A stretch of DNA of 64,000 nt, from assembly GCA_030123625.1 (NCBI GenBank), contig CP126121.1, positions 1,156,179 through 1,220,178 of the forward strand, written 5' to 3'. Within the stretch, counting starts at the first letter, position 1. Each line of letters starts with the position of its first letter. Positions 52,739 to 61,595 of the stretch are shown piece after piece. The translations under genes and the position numbers were made by a program. This DNA comes from Nitrospira sp. Its GTDB lineage: Bacteria; Nitrospirota; Nitrospiria; Nitrospirales; Nitrospiraceae. The notes under the pieces are model-generated. The model saw only the letters and a list, made by a program, of their open reading frames with translations. It did no database searches and was not told where the DNA came from.

Positions 52739-54574
52739 ATGACCCATGCAAACGCGACGAAACTGGATCGCCCTGTCGATAGCACACGGGATCACATCCT
52801 CGGAAACTCTCATGCCGACATGACCCTCGTCGAGTACGGCAGCTATGCCTGCCCCTATTGCCATGCTGCGCACGAAATCATTGCCGAATTGCGCGATCGG
52901 TTCGGCGATCGAATGCGATACGTATTTCGGCATCGACCCATTCCAGGCAGCGACGAGGCCGAACGAGCCGCCGAGCTTGCCGAATATGCGTCAAAGACGA
53001 CCGGCCGATTTTGGCCGATGCACGATGCTCTGATGAAGCAAGGGCCGACGTTCCATGAAGGAGACCTCGATCGGATCGCCTCAGAGTTCGATCTGCCGCC
53101 GCGCGATGCCTGGGATGAGACGACGCGACGAGCGGCCAGTGATCGAGTTGCCGAGGACGCTCGGAGCGCGCAGCGCAGCGGCGTGCTGGAAACGCCGACC
53201 TTTTATCTGAACAACCGTCGGTATGAGGGCGCGTGGGACGAGAGCTCGTTGGCTGAAGCCATGTTGGGCTCGTTGGGGCATCGTCTTCACACTGCGACGG
53301 TGGATTTCGTTCGATGGGCGCCGTCAGCCGGCCTCTCGTTGTTGCTGATGACGGTCGTGGCGGTCCTGCTCAGCAATTCGGCGCTTGGTTCGGCATTCAC
53401 CTCCTGGTGGCACGAGCCCTTTGGTCTTCACATCGGCGGCCGTGATTTCACCATGCCCGTCCTCGAATGGATCAACGACGGATTGCTGACCATTTTCTTT
53501 CTGGTGGTGGGGCTGGAAATCAAACGGGAATTCACAGTGGGCCGCTTGGCCACGAGACAGGCCGCCGCGCTTCCGATCCTCGCCGCATGCGGCGGCATGA
53601 TTGCGCCGGCGTTGATTTATTTGGTCATAGTTCCGCCCGGTCCGTGGCACGCGGGTTGGGGGATGACGATCGCCACGGATACCGCCTTTGCCGTGGCATT
53701 GATCGTCCTGCTCGGAGAACGGGTGTCGATCGAGTTGCGGGTGTTCCTCACCGCCGCAGTCATCATGGACGATCTCGTGGCAATCGCACTGATCGCCATG
53801 CTGTATACGGACGCGATCGACATGCAGTATCTGCTCGCTTCGCTTGCCGTGACGGGATTACTGGCTGCCTTCAACCGGTGGGGTGTCTACCGCTCATTGC
53901 CTTATGCCGTGGTCGGGGTGGTGCTCTGGGCCTGCCTGCATGGCTCGGGGCTGCATGCGACTCTGGCCGGCGTGATCCTTGCCGCCGTCACCCCCACGCG
54001 TCCTCCGGCAAACCTTCGCGCGCTGATGGGGCAGGCGGAAGCGGTGTTGCGGGCGGAGATGAAGCGCGCCGGCGACGTCATGCGCCACGGGCCGTCGGAG
54101 CCGGCCCTTCAGGCCTTGGATGTCATCCATGATCGGATCGAATCGCCGGCCAGCAAACTGCTTCGATCGGTCGAGCCCTGGTCCAGCTACGTCGTGCTGC
54201 CGATCTTCGCATTGGCCAATGCCGGCGTGGTCTGGTCGCACGGTGTGTTCGAAGGGCACGGACGCCTAATGGCGGGGATCATATGCGGCTTGGTAATCGG
54301 AAAACCGCTTGGAATCTTTTCAGCTGCCTGGCTGGCGGTGCGCTTCGGGATTGCGGTGAAGCCGACGGCTTATTCATGGCGCCAACTATTCGGCGCCGGC
54401 GCGCTGGCCGGCATCGGGTTTACCATGTCCTTATTTATTGCGGGTCAGGCGTTTCCCAACGCCGACGACTACGCGGTCGCCAAAATTGCCGTCTTTATTG
54501 CTTCATTATTGGCGGGAGTCGCGGGCATCCTGATTCTCTGGCCCAAAGATCCGGCGAATACGCACGTGCCGTAA
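52739..54574 (+). CDS. DsbA-like thioredoxin domain fused to NhaA Na+/H+ antiporter
   Basis: 611 residues. The first 185 form a DsbA-like fold with the redox motif CPYC (in [20 protein letters not shown]) and a cis-Pro region [18 protein letters not shown]. From about 195 an NhaA antiporter follows: [20 protein letters not shown], then [18 protein letters not shown], with the acidic pair in [14 protein letters not shown], and [15 protein letters not shown]. There is no signal peptide before DsbA, so that domain is probably cytoplasmic; the fusion suggests redox control of the exchanger. The same architecture is known in some bacteria. Upstream ribosome-binding site is weak. Confidence 0.92.
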   Translation: MTHANATKLDRPVDSTRDHILGNSHADMTLVEYGSYACPYCHAAHEIIAELRDRFGDRMRYVFRHRPIPGSDEAERAAELAEYASKTTGRFWPMHDALMKQGPTFHEGDLDRIASEFDLPPRDAWDETTRRAASDRVAEDARSAQRSGVLETPTFYLNNRRYEGAWDESSLAEAMLGSLGHRLHTATVDFVRWAPSAGLSLLLMTVVAVLLSNSALGSAFTSWWHEPFGLHIGGRDFTMPVLEWINDGLLTIFFLVVGLEIKREFTVGRLATRQAAALPILAACGGMIAPALIYLVIVPPGPWHAGWGMTIATDTAFAVALIVLLGERVSIELRVFLTAAVIMDDLVAIALIAMLYTDAIDMQYLLASLAVTGLLAAFNRWGVYRSLPYAVVGVVLWACLHGSGLHATLAGVILAAVTPTRPPANLRALMGQAEAVLRAEMKRAGDVMRHGPSEPALQALDVIHDRIESPASKLLRSVEPWSSYVVLPIFALANAGVVWSHGVFEGHGRLMAGIICGLVIGKPLGIFSAAWLAVRFGIAVKPTAYSWRQLFGAGALAGIGFTMSLFIAGQAFPNADDYAVAKIAVFIASLLAGVAGILILWPKDPANTHVP

Positions 54575-54708
54575 ACACGCACCATGACTCCGGCTCGGTC
54601 ATCCTTGCCTGGTCGATGCGTTAGTGCCGGCTACCGCACATCCGGCCGCGGGTCCGCGACAAACCCGTTCCGATTCGGCATCTGAACCTTCGGCAATGCC
54701 GGTCGGCA

Positions 54709-54800
54709 ATGATCTTGCCGGCAAATCGCGTCGACCCGGTAATACCCTTGAACCGCTTCTCCTTCGCCTTGCAGCGACGGTTCGGCAGATGACGAAAGAA
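54709..54800 (+). repeat. About 90-bp dispersed repeat, copy 2
   Basis: See copy 1 at 51229. The identical 40-bp core is 54729-54768. This copy ends about 40 bp before the arsR promoter. Around it, GGCAA-TGATC-TTGCC (54705-54719) forms a short hairpin absent from copy 1. Confidence 0.65.
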
Positions 54801-54842
54801 TCCTGCACACCGCTTAATTATCAATTCTATTCGTAGAAGCCC

Positions 54843-54871
54843 TTGACAAACTTCTATTAGTCCACTACTCT
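54843..54871 (+). promoter_or_regulatory. Sigma70-type promoter of arsR, near-leaderless
   Basis: TTGACA at 54843-54848 and TACTCT at 54866-54871 are separated by exactly 17 bp. The arsR ATG begins at 54878, 6 bases after the -10 box, so transcription would start at or within a base of the ATG. No ribosome-binding site exists, consistent with leaderless translation. Confidence 0.7.
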
Positions 54872-54877
54872 GGACAT

Positions 54878-55255
54878 ATGGACATACATGACGCAGTGGC
54901 TGCTTTTGAGGCTCTTTCACAGGAAACCCGGTTGCGGGTGTTCCGCTTGCTCGTCGAGCATGGGAGGGATGGTGCGCCCGCCGGAATTTTAAGCGAGACA
55001 CTCGGCATTCCCCATAACACACTGTCCTTCCATTTATCGCGGATGAGTCATGCGGGGCTTGTCCTCTCGCAGCGCGAAGGACGCTCTATTATTTACCGGG
55101 CGAATTTTGAGTTTTTTACCGATCTCATCCGCTACATGGTGAAGGATTGTTGCCGCATGGAGTTCGCCAGTATCCGCGAGGATAAAAAGCGCGGATGTTC
55201 CGTCATCGAGATGCCAAGCTGTTGCCCGTCCAAAGGAAAGGAGAAAACATCATGA
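54878..55255 (+). CDS. arsR: ArsR-family metalloregulator
   Basis: 125 residues. The winged helix reads AFEALSQETRLRVFRLLVEH then GIPHNTLSFHLSRMSHAGLV, typical ArsR. C-terminal Cys occur at MVKDCCRMEF, RGCSVIE and PSCCPSK, suitable for As(III) binding though not the classical ELCVCDL motif. The promoter allows almost no leader. Its stop overlaps the next gene by 4 bases, so both are one transcript. It should repress its own operon until arsenite or another soft metal binds. Confidence 0.85.
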   Translation: MDIHDAVAAFEALSQETRLRVFRLLVEHGRDGAPAGILSETLGIPHNTLSFHLSRMSHAGLVLSQREGRSIIYRANFEFFTDLIRYMVKDCCRMEFASIREDKKRGCSVIEMPSCCPSKGKEKTS

Positions 55256-55725
55256 AACGCGTGCATATCCATATCGGTGTGGAAAATATCGAGCATGCCA
55301 TCCCCTTTTATAGTGCTCTGTTTGGTGCCGCTCCGGTGAAGACCAAAACCGACTATGCGAAGTGGTTGCTTGATGATCCACGCGTGAATTTTGCGATTTC
55401 GACCCGCGCCGGCAAGAAAGGCGTTGACCATCTTGGAATTCAGGTTGATGACCATGGCGAGCTGGATGAAGTTCGCGGACGGATACAAAGCGCAGCCCTG
55501 CCCGCATTTAATGAAGGGGAAACGGTTTGCTGTTATGCCAAGTCCGACAAAACATGGGTGCAAGACCCGGCGGGGGTGGCATGGGAAACTTACCGGACGA
55601 TGGAAGACGCGCAGATTTATGGAAAGAATCCGGCCATGAACGAAAGTGCTTGTTGCACCCCGGAAACCAAGGGAACGCCTGATTGCTGCGAGCCTTTGGA
55701 AGCAACCGCCGGGTGTTGCGGCTGA
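55252..55725 (+). CDS. ArsI/CadI-type VOC-fold protein
   Basis: 157 residues of the vicinal-oxygen-chelate superfamily, ArsI/CadI group. Metal-binding His sits in KRVHIHIGVENIEHAIPFYS; the conserved loop KSDKTWVQDPAGVAWETY follows. The C-terminal third ends with several Cys pairs (SACCTPE, PDCCEPLE, AGCCG), common in this family. ArsI enzymes cleave the carbon-arsenic bond of methylarsenicals; CadI-like relatives are cadmium-induced. The start at 55252 overlaps arsR by 4 bases. Confidence 0.82.
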   Translation: MKRVHIHIGVENIEHAIPFYSALFGAAPVKTKTDYAKWLLDDPRVNFAISTRAGKKGVDHLGIQVDDHGELDEVRGRIQSAALPAFNEGETVCCYAKSDKTWVQDPAGVAWETYRTMEDAQIYGKNPAMNESACCTPETKGTPDCCEPLEATAGCCG

Positions 55726-55745
55726 CGGAAAGCGATGCAGTCAGC

Positions 55746-55850
55746 ATGCTCGTTCTCTGTACGGGAAATTCCTGCCGCTCCATCATGGCCGAAGCCTTGA
55801 TTAACCATTCGGACAAGCATGGAACTCATGCGGTCTCGCCGCTGGGGTGA
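55746..55850 (+). pseudogene. Truncated arsenate reductase (LMW-phosphatase type)
   Basis: Starts MLVLCTGNSCRSIMAEALIN and ends KHGTHAVSPLG after only 34 codons. The P-loop CTGNSCRS (C-x5-R) is intact, as in thioredoxin-linked ArsC or low-molecular-weight phosphatases, but the family needs about 130 residues. A frame extension upstream (GTG within the previous gene) adds only a few residues. No continuation in any frame was recognised. It completes an ars-like cluster that has lost its reductase. Confidence 0.7.
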
Positions 55851-55867
55851 GAGGCAATAGGCCTCTC
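55849..55867 (+). terminator. Hairpin after the ars cluster
   Basis: GAGAGGC-AATAG-GCCTCTC gives a perfect 7-bp stem with a 5-base loop, starting within the stop of the truncated arsC. Only a weak T-rich stretch follows about 20 bases later. It also lies downstream of the convergent GMC gene, so it could serve both strands. Confidence 0.5.
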
Positions 55868-55926
55868 CTCCTGATGCTCTCGTTTTACTCTTGAAAATAG
55901 CTTTTTCAGAGCAAACAGGTTTTCCC

Positions 55927-58581
55927 TTACACTTTGATCCGAATATTCCGGAAGCCAACTCGTCCCGTGTGCGATTGCAGGCCGATCCAGCCGGAATCGG
56001 CGTCAGCCGACACCGGCTTGCCACGGTAGTTGTCCGTATTGGTGTATGTCGTCGTCAATTCGCCGTTCAGATACACGGTGTAGAGATCGCCGCCGGCCAC
56101 TTTGCGAACCTGGATGGAATAGTCATTCCAGACATTGAGCTTGGCCTGCCTCACTCGGCCAGTGAAGGCTTGCTGGATCCAGCCGGGCGTGGTGGGAATA
56201 TCATAGATTGCGCCGGTACGTTTCTTGTCCATGCCGTCGGGTTCGCCCTTGTCGTGATTTCCCAGAGCAAGCTCGTCGATTTGGATCTCAAAGCCGGTAT
56301 CAACCGCGACAAATGGCAAATCCTTATAGATATCGCTGCCGCTGCCGTCGCGGCGAGGCACGGGTTTGATCGGATTGCGGAAGCGCACGAAGACGCCGGA
56401 ATTGTCATCCACGCGGTCCAAGAAAAACTGCAGCCGCAATTCGAAATCATTGAAGCCTTGAGGGAACGCGAGCAATCCTAAGCCGCCGAAGGGACGCGCC
56501 ACGATCACGCCGTCGCGCAAATAAAATTTGCCCTGACCGAACAACTTCCACTGGCTTAAAGAGGCGCGTGTGCCGTCAAACAGGGAGGTGAAACCCGGTT
56601 CGGGGTTTATCTTTGCCGAGGACAGGACGCTATCCGTCAGTTTCTGGCCGGTACGCCGAGCCAGAGCGACACCGGTCAACATAGGGTTGGGTGAACCGAT
56701 GGTGGGAAAAAGGGCCGGTCCGGCGACATAACAGTTGGTCGTATCGTGAATGCGGCCATACTCATTGGTAACAGACTGCGCCACGTCATCGCCCATCCAG
56801 AGCGTGCCGGCCTCGTGGTGAGTTGTTCCCAACCCATCCCGGCGATCCCCCTCTCGCGGGTATGCATTGCGAATGTCGGCCGCCGTGGCTGTGCCCGCCA
56901 TGGGTATCACTTGGGTCTTCGTCAGCAGTTCGAACGGTTGGCCATTGGCGAAGATCAATGCCACCTGCTCCGTGAAATCGTCCATCACGTTCCAGAACGC
57001 GTTGTCGTCGCGCGTTTGCTGGCTCGCATTGGGATCATTATCGTGGGCATTCCCGATCGCAACCTCGGCGCGTGGACGGAAGAAGTCTTGCGGAGGTTGG
57101 TCCGTCAACGTGACGTTACTGTCGGGATTGTGCGGCGACATTTCGCCGATGCCGCGCAACACCAGTGCGATGCTCTTGTCGTCGGCCAGCCGCAGCTTCT
57201 CCATGGAATCGAGGTCGGGGACCTTTTTGAACAGTTCCGCCTCAGAATCCGCCAGTGCGGTGCTGCCCGCCGACGCCGTGATTTGCAGATGAAAGAAACG
57301 GTCCTTCCCGTTGATTTGTGTCTTGCCCTTGAGGAACAAGGCTGATGCTGCGAGGGCCTTGGGCAAGCCGGGGTACGCGGCAATCGGAATCCGCATGCCG
57401 AAGTTCGAGCGCAGGTGGCACATAAGATTCTGGCCCATCCGCTGGGCGGCACGACCAGCAAGCGACTGCTGAAACGTCGTCAACGCGATGCGCGTGCTTT
57501 CGATCGTCCCAGCCGCAAGCACCGCGATGCCTTGGCGTCCGTCCGGCTGTGGGGGCCTGAGCATGTACTCGACCGTCTCGTTGCCTGGTCCGATGACACG
57601 GACGCCGATGACGCGTACCCAATTATCGCCTTGCGTCTCGGTGATCAATTCTTGCACGTGGCACCCGCCGACAACCATGAGCCTCTTGCGCGCATCCGCT
57701 TCCGGGCCGACGCCATCCGCTTCGTTCGCCGCCAGGCGCGATGCCTTGGTAAGCAGGGGAACGGCGCTGAACTTGTTGCCTGGAAAATCTCCGGCCTCTG
57801 CATGCGCTTCAACGCCCAATGGGGCTTCCAGCTTGAGCATGTTGAGCAATTGCGCCCGCGGTGTGGTGTCGGTCGATGGAAGGTCGAGCATGCTCCGTAG
57901 TTCCGCATCGGTGGGATCGACGCCGTTTTGCACACGAAAAGCTCGAACCAGTGGACTCTCCGGAAGATCATTCAGGGCCATTGCCGATGCCGGAGCGCCC
58001 GCGCCGGTGAGGCCCGCAAAGAGGCGCGCACGGAGTGCCCTATGCAAGGGACCAAAAATGAAGTCATTGGTGCTGTTGACGCCGATCTGCCCACCGGATT
58101 GGTGGAAATAGGTGGCCTTGAGTTCGGCGGCAACGGTGCCCGGCCATCCGGCCATCTCATCGCCCTTGGCGCCTTCGTGCAGAAGTTCAGGTGACCAGCC
58201 GCCCCATTTCAGTGAACGCCCTCCGACGGCATACAGCAGACCAGCAGCGGCAAAGTTCAAACCAGGATGAGCCTCCCACGGCACGCGCATGGGGGGAGTG
58301 GGGTCACCAAACGTCATGTTCTGGACGTGCTCGGGTATGACAAATGGGCCGCCCTCCAATATCAGAATTCTGCGACTATTTGTCGGATCAAGCGTCAAGA
58401 GCCGCTCGGCCAGTACGCTTCCGAACGTCCCTCCGCCGACAATGATAACGTCGAAGGGATGAGTATGCCCGTGCAGCACTTGATTAACGCTGTCCGTCGC
58501 CTCCCGCAGCGTGTTGCACAGGAAACGACCCATGGTGTCCAACGTGAAGGGTGTGTTTTGCGGTCCAAGCAGATCCGCCAT
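55927..58581 (-). CDS. GMC-type FAD oxidoreductase fused to a DUF1080 (keto-disaccharide hydrolase) domain
   Basis: 884 residues. FAD motif DVIIVGGGTFGSVLAERLL near residue 44; the GMC C-terminal part has a catalytic His in THHEAGTLWMGDD and ends NCYVAGPALFPTIGSPNPML. From about residue 680 a DUF1080 beta-sandwich follows (FTSLFDGTRASLSQWKLFGQ, later SGVFVRFRNP and GWIGLQSHTGRVGFRNIRI). GMC enzymes of this type oxidise sugars at C3 and DUF1080 proteins are 3-keto-disaccharide hydrolases in characterised relatives, so one protein may do two successive steps. No signal peptide is visible. Close neighbours include a second DUF1080 gene (62941-63609). Confidence 0.85.
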   Translation of the reverse strand: MADLLGPQNTPFTLDTMGRFLCNTLREATDSVNQVLHGHTHPFDVIIVGGGTFGSVLAERLLTLDPTNSRRILILEGGPFVIPEHVQNMTFGDPTPPMRVPWEAHPGLNFAAAGLLYAVGGRSLKWGGWSPELLHEGAKGDEMAGWPGTVAAELKATYFHQSGGQIGVNSTNDFIFGPLHRALRARLFAGLTGAGAPASAMALNDLPESPLVRAFRVQNGVDPTDAELRSMLDLPSTDTTPRAQLLNMLKLEAPLGVEAHAEAGDFPGNKFSAVPLLTKASRLAANEADGVGPEADARKRLMVVGGCHVQELITETQGDNWVRVIGVRVIGPGNETVEYMLRPPQPDGRQGIAVLAAGTIESTRIALTTFQQSLAGRAAQRMGQNLMCHLRSNFGMRIPIAAYPGLPKALAASALFLKGKTQINGKDRFFHLQITASAGSTALADSEAELFKKVPDLDSMEKLRLADDKSIALVLRGIGEMSPHNPDSNVTLTDQPPQDFFRPRAEVAIGNAHDNDPNASQQTRDDNAFWNVMDDFTEQVALIFANGQPFELLTKTQVIPMAGTATAADIRNAYPREGDRRDGLGTTHHEAGTLWMGDDVAQSVTNEYGRIHDTTNCYVAGPALFPTIGSPNPMLTGVALARRTGQKLTDSVLSSAKINPEPGFTSLFDGTRASLSQWKLFGQGKFYLRDGVIVARPFGGLGLLAFPQGFNDFELRLQFFLDRVDDNSGVFVRFRNPIKPVPRRDGSGSDIYKDLPFVAVDTGFEIQIDELALGNHDKGEPDGMDKKRTGAIYDIPTTPGWIQQAFTGRVRQAKLNVWNDYSIQVRKVAGGDLYTVYLNGELTTTYTNTDNYRGKPVSADADSGWIGLQSHTGRVGFRNIRIKV

Positions 58582-59290
58582 TGTGTGCCTCCTTATAACG
58601 CTGATAGGAATGTGATGGAACGATAAGACAGTGAAATCATCATCTTATATTAGGTACAATCCATCAGAACATTATAATTAGTTACTATGGTTGTGTTATG
58701 GAATTCTTCGTTCAACCCGATTCCTCAGAAATTAACCGTGTTCCGACTACAGAACTCAGTTGCTGCATAAACGGTTGTGGGCTGTGCGATTAGTCCTTTA
58801 CTCTTATTATTGAAACTTGGCTAGAGTCCATTCATAAAAGCAGTAAATTATTTCATCCTCAAGATATTTGCCTGAGCGCTTCCGCACTCGCCGCTCAAAA
58901 TAAATACGTATCGCCGCTTATCGTATTCTTTTGTGTTCTTGGTGAATTGATTTAGATTCAATAGGGGTATTGCATTGACGATCGGCCAATGTCCAAGTGT
59001 GTATAAAACCCAGTTTCCACAGCTCCCGCTACACAACGCGATGGGAGGAACTTCCTCTTGTGCGCTAGGGCCCGTGAACCTTAATGGGGACGGATCGTCC
59101 GAATTCATGTTAACGAGCCTGGTCAACCCGCGCCGCCTTCCACTACGGCCGCCATATCGAATAGAGCACTTTCCTCCACGCTAGTTTTCAGCAGCTTAAG
59201 GTTCCTCGCTAATGTCTCGTGTATTGTTTCAAACAGACGCAGAACTTCCTCTTCTCCTTCAACGAAGAAAATTCGGCATCAATATGATGA
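58582..59290. other. AT-richer gene-poor stretch before the peptide cassette
   Basis: No credible gene. A 70-codon plus-strand frame at 58975-59184 contains VNLNGDGSSEFMLTS, vaguely like an FG-GAP or EF-hand loop, but has no start site or family support. Base composition is lower in GC than the flanking genes, as in acquired DNA. Confidence 0.4.
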
Positions 59291-59470
59291 TGAGCAGGTG
59301 GAACTATCATGGCGATGAGAACGCCTTAAAATTGGAGCGTTCCGGACGGCCGCGCACAGCCTCACTGTGTCAGACTGACACCCGTCACCTGTCTCCTACA
59401 GGCTTTATTTATCTCAACAGTCTATACGTACATGTACGCTCCCAAACTTCCCTGAAGAACCGAAGCCTTA
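59291..59470 (+). repeat. About 180-bp direct repeat, left flank of the peptide cassette
   Basis: Matches 61596-61772 in the same orientation and almost the same length. The best-conserved parts are the first 38 bp and the last 65 bp, including a 25-bp identical core at 59406-59430 (61707-61731 in the other copy). Around it, CGTACATGTACG is a perfect palindrome here and nearly so in the other copy. No protein of known type is encoded. Confidence 0.8.
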
Positions 59471-59693
59471 TCCCGCTTTCTCTCCTCGGAAGAAACAAGA
59501 TCCGCACCTTAGGAGATTGCGAAAGTACTCACCTGTTCAATAGTTAGATAATCAGTCCAATCATTTTCAAACCGCCCTTTTCATTTACATCGCTGTGTTA
59601 CCTAACCTTCTCTTCTAAGCCGGTACATGAATTGCTTGCCCAATGGATTGGCAGTGTCATGCACGATGGTTTGCCGTGACGCGCCTTTCTACC

Positions 59694-59719
59694 CGAGGCG
59701 CGCCTCGGTCGTTCGACCG
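59694..59719. promoter_or_regulatory. Two adjacent palindromes upstream of the peptide genes
   Basis: CGAGGCGCGCCTCG (59694-59707) is a perfect 14-bp palindrome; CGGTCG-TT-CGACCG (59706-59719) follows at once, sharing two bases. They lie about 65 bp before the first gene of the cassette, where an operator or an attenuating RNA hairpin could control it. Confidence 0.5.
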
Positions 59720-59781
59720 TTGCTGAACGCTCAAGCGGCCTACCACGCTTTGCTAACAATAACTGAAGGGAGGTGAGTCTG

Positions 59782-59988
59782 ATGACCAACTACCGTGAGG
59801 AGCAAGTGCTCCACGACCAGAGCCAACAGCCGTCACACCGAGTTCGCCTGCCCGGATTTGTAACCGACGAGGAAATCGGGCTCGGCGATGTGATCAAGCA
59901 AGCGACCTCATATTTTGGTATCAAGCCATGCGGAGGCTGCTATCAGCGGGCAGCGGCACTCAATCGTTGGGTGGTGTTCATCCCCTGA
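59782..59988 (+). CDS. 68-residue CGGC peptide
   Basis: The ATG at 59782 follows GGGAGGTGA, a near-perfect ribosome-binding site, with 5 bases between. The N-terminal 20 residues are polar (TNYREEQVLHDQSQQPSHR), then LPGFVTDEEIGLGDVIKQAT, then GIKPCGGCYQRAAALNRWVV. Cys50 and Cys53 form CGGC. From memory, the GLGD..K..T...GIKPCGGC..RAAALNRW pattern recurs in small bacterial peptides without known function. The L-P-G-F element echoes the M-P-G-F-T start of the peptide at 61047. Precursor or metal-binding roles are both possible. Confidence 0.75.
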   Translation: MTNYREEQVLHDQSQQPSHRVRLPGFVTDEEIGLGDVIKQATSYFGIKPCGGCYQRAAALNRWVVFIP

Positions 59989-60065
59989 TTGTGGATGGAG
60001 TCGTGGTCTCCCACTCGCGACTGTCACCATGACTGGAGATCCCGAAGACTGAAGGGAAAAGCATT

Positions 60066-61013
60066 ATGAATGAAGCAACTCAAACTCCGGAACCACCGGA
60101 AAGCCAGCCGGTTAGGGGGAGTGAAGTGCGTCAGACCGCATTTCCTACCCAGATGCATACCTCCGTCTCAATCGCGCCGCAGGCCGGATGTCCTAGCTGT
60201 AGCAGCGTGGGGATAGCAGATATGAATTCCACCGAGAAGGGGAGGCCATCTTATGTCTATGCCATTGGACGGGTCGAGACGCGTTTCCCTAGCCTCGCCG
60301 CACAGAAAGAATTTGCTCAGGCGACGGGGCGCTCAGACTCGGCGGGGAAAACCGACCAGCAGACCTTCCATGCTGTGCTGTCCAAGCGTGAGCACCGATA
60401 TTTGGTGCGCCAGTTATGTTGGGTACTGACGATTCAGGGCCTGGAAACCTATCTCCTAATGCCGCGAGATCCCGCAGACTTGGATCTTCTGGTGGAAGCC
60501 ATCCGTCCCGCTCAAAGTCCCAACGATATCGACGTCGTCATCGGTGTGCGCGGCCCTATCGCCCCGCCGGAGATGTGCAACGGACTGATGGTGCCTATAA
60601 TCGTGTTCGACCAAATCTATTCCTTCGATCGGGACGTGTTCATCAAATCCATCCCCAAACCAGAGAAAATTGCGGCCGAGAAATTTACCGCCACCGCAGG
60701 CGAACTTCTCGATCGGATTATACAGATGACGGATAATGCCGGCGCGACGGATGAATACCGGGCGATGAATTACCTCGCCATGCGCTATCCGGCCATCTAT
60801 GCGACCGTAACCGAATGTCATAACCGAGATTGTTCTCTCACTGCCGTCAATGTCCAGCCATCGTCTTTGAGCGGCATTCGCAAGATTGTCGAGGCCATCT
60901 TTTCGTTTACGCATCGTCAGACCGACGTGACCGAGAAGTACTTTGTGCGCGTCGACGTCACCGAGGAGTTTCCGTTCCTGGTCACGAAAATGTCGCCTTA
61001 CTATGATCGTTAA
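60066..61013 (+). CDS. PatG C-terminal-domain-like protein (cyanobactin maturation type)
   Basis: 315 residues. The first 60 are polar and hold a CPSC pair (Cys42, Cys45). The rest reads VYAIGRVETRFPSLAAQKEF, LVRQLCWVLTIQGLETYLLM and VVIGVRGPIAPPEMCNGLMV, then IVFDQIYSFDRD. I recognise this as resembling the domain found C-terminal to the subtilisin-like protease in PatG-type cyanobactin maturases; here there is no protease domain or catalytic Asp/His/Ser. It lies between two small Cys-containing peptide genes (78 and 33 bases away), so a role in handling these peptides is inferred. Confidence 0.65.
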   Translation: MNEATQTPEPPESQPVRGSEVRQTAFPTQMHTSVSIAPQAGCPSCSSVGIADMNSTEKGRPSYVYAIGRVETRFPSLAAQKEFAQATGRSDSAGKTDQQTFHAVLSKREHRYLVRQLCWVLTIQGLETYLLMPRDPADLDLLVEAIRPAQSPNDIDVVIGVRGPIAPPEMCNGLMVPIIVFDQIYSFDRDVFIKSIPKPEKIAAEKFTATAGELLDRIIQMTDNAGATDEYRAMNYLAMRYPAIYATVTECHNRDCSLTAVNVQPSSLSGIRKIVEAIFSFTHRQTDVTEKYFVRVDVTEEFPFLVTKMSPYYDR

Positions 61014-61046
61014 ACTTCTTCCACTGAAAAGAAAAGGAGATGTGAC

Positions 61047-61466
61047 ATGCGCGCCATAAACATGCCAGGATTTACTGCCGAAGCTTCGCTCTATAGGATG
61101 GTCAGATATTACCAAACACTTGGATCTGACGATTCAGCCGAGGAAGCCGTGGTGTCACCACAGCAATTACTCGCCGCAAACAATTGTTATTCGAAGTGCT
61201 ATTTAGATTGCATGGATTGCGATCGGAGCCGGCCAGGCTGCCCATTACCCTCCGTGTGCGCTTCTGGTTGTCGTTGTCGTTGCTACGGTATATGCCCACC
61301 GCCGCCGCTGCCAGCGCCACCTCCTTACTTTGATCAATGTGACAAAAATATGGGCTGGTGTATTTTAGGCTGTGCCCTGGGCGCAATATTTGGTGGCAAT
61401 CCGGCTCTATGCATCCTTCAATGCGACGCAAGATACGTCCTGTGCGAGAAGTATGGAATAGGGTAG
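61047..61466 (+). CDS. 139-residue Cys-rich peptide with PGFTAEASLY leader
   Basis: The ATG at 61047 follows AAAAGGAG with 7 bases between. Residues 6-16 are MPGFTAEASLY, an N-terminal motif that, from memory, opens many small unrelated Cys-rich bacterial peptides. Sixteen Cys follow (47, 51, 55, 58, 65, 71, 75, 77, 79, 83, then 98, 105, 109, 122, 126, 133) in two blocks separated by PPPPLPAPPP; several are spaced CxxxC. The second block is hydrophobic (WCILGCALGAIFGG), possibly membrane-inserting. No Sec-type signal is seen. It is a candidate precursor or metal-binding peptide. Confidence 0.75.
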   Translation: MRAINMPGFTAEASLYRMVRYYQTLGSDDSAEEAVVSPQQLLAANNCYSKCYLDCMDCDRSRPGCPLPSVCASGCRCRCYGICPPPPLPAPPPYFDQCDKNMGWCILGCALGAIFGGNPALCILQCDARYVLCEKYGIG

Positions 61467-61595
61467 CCCTCATAGCGATGTTGGAGTGATCCGGAATTAA
61501 ATAAGAACACGCGGGTCATCGGATCACTGGTTCCGGAGACTATAACTTCGCGCTGCGATCGTTGGGGTGCATGATTGAAATTCGTTCAACGATGT

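Noticed and set aside
58975-59184. Frame with an FG-GAP or EF-hand-like loop (NLNGDGSSEF)
   Set aside because: One short motif without a start site or repeat context is not enough to call a gene.
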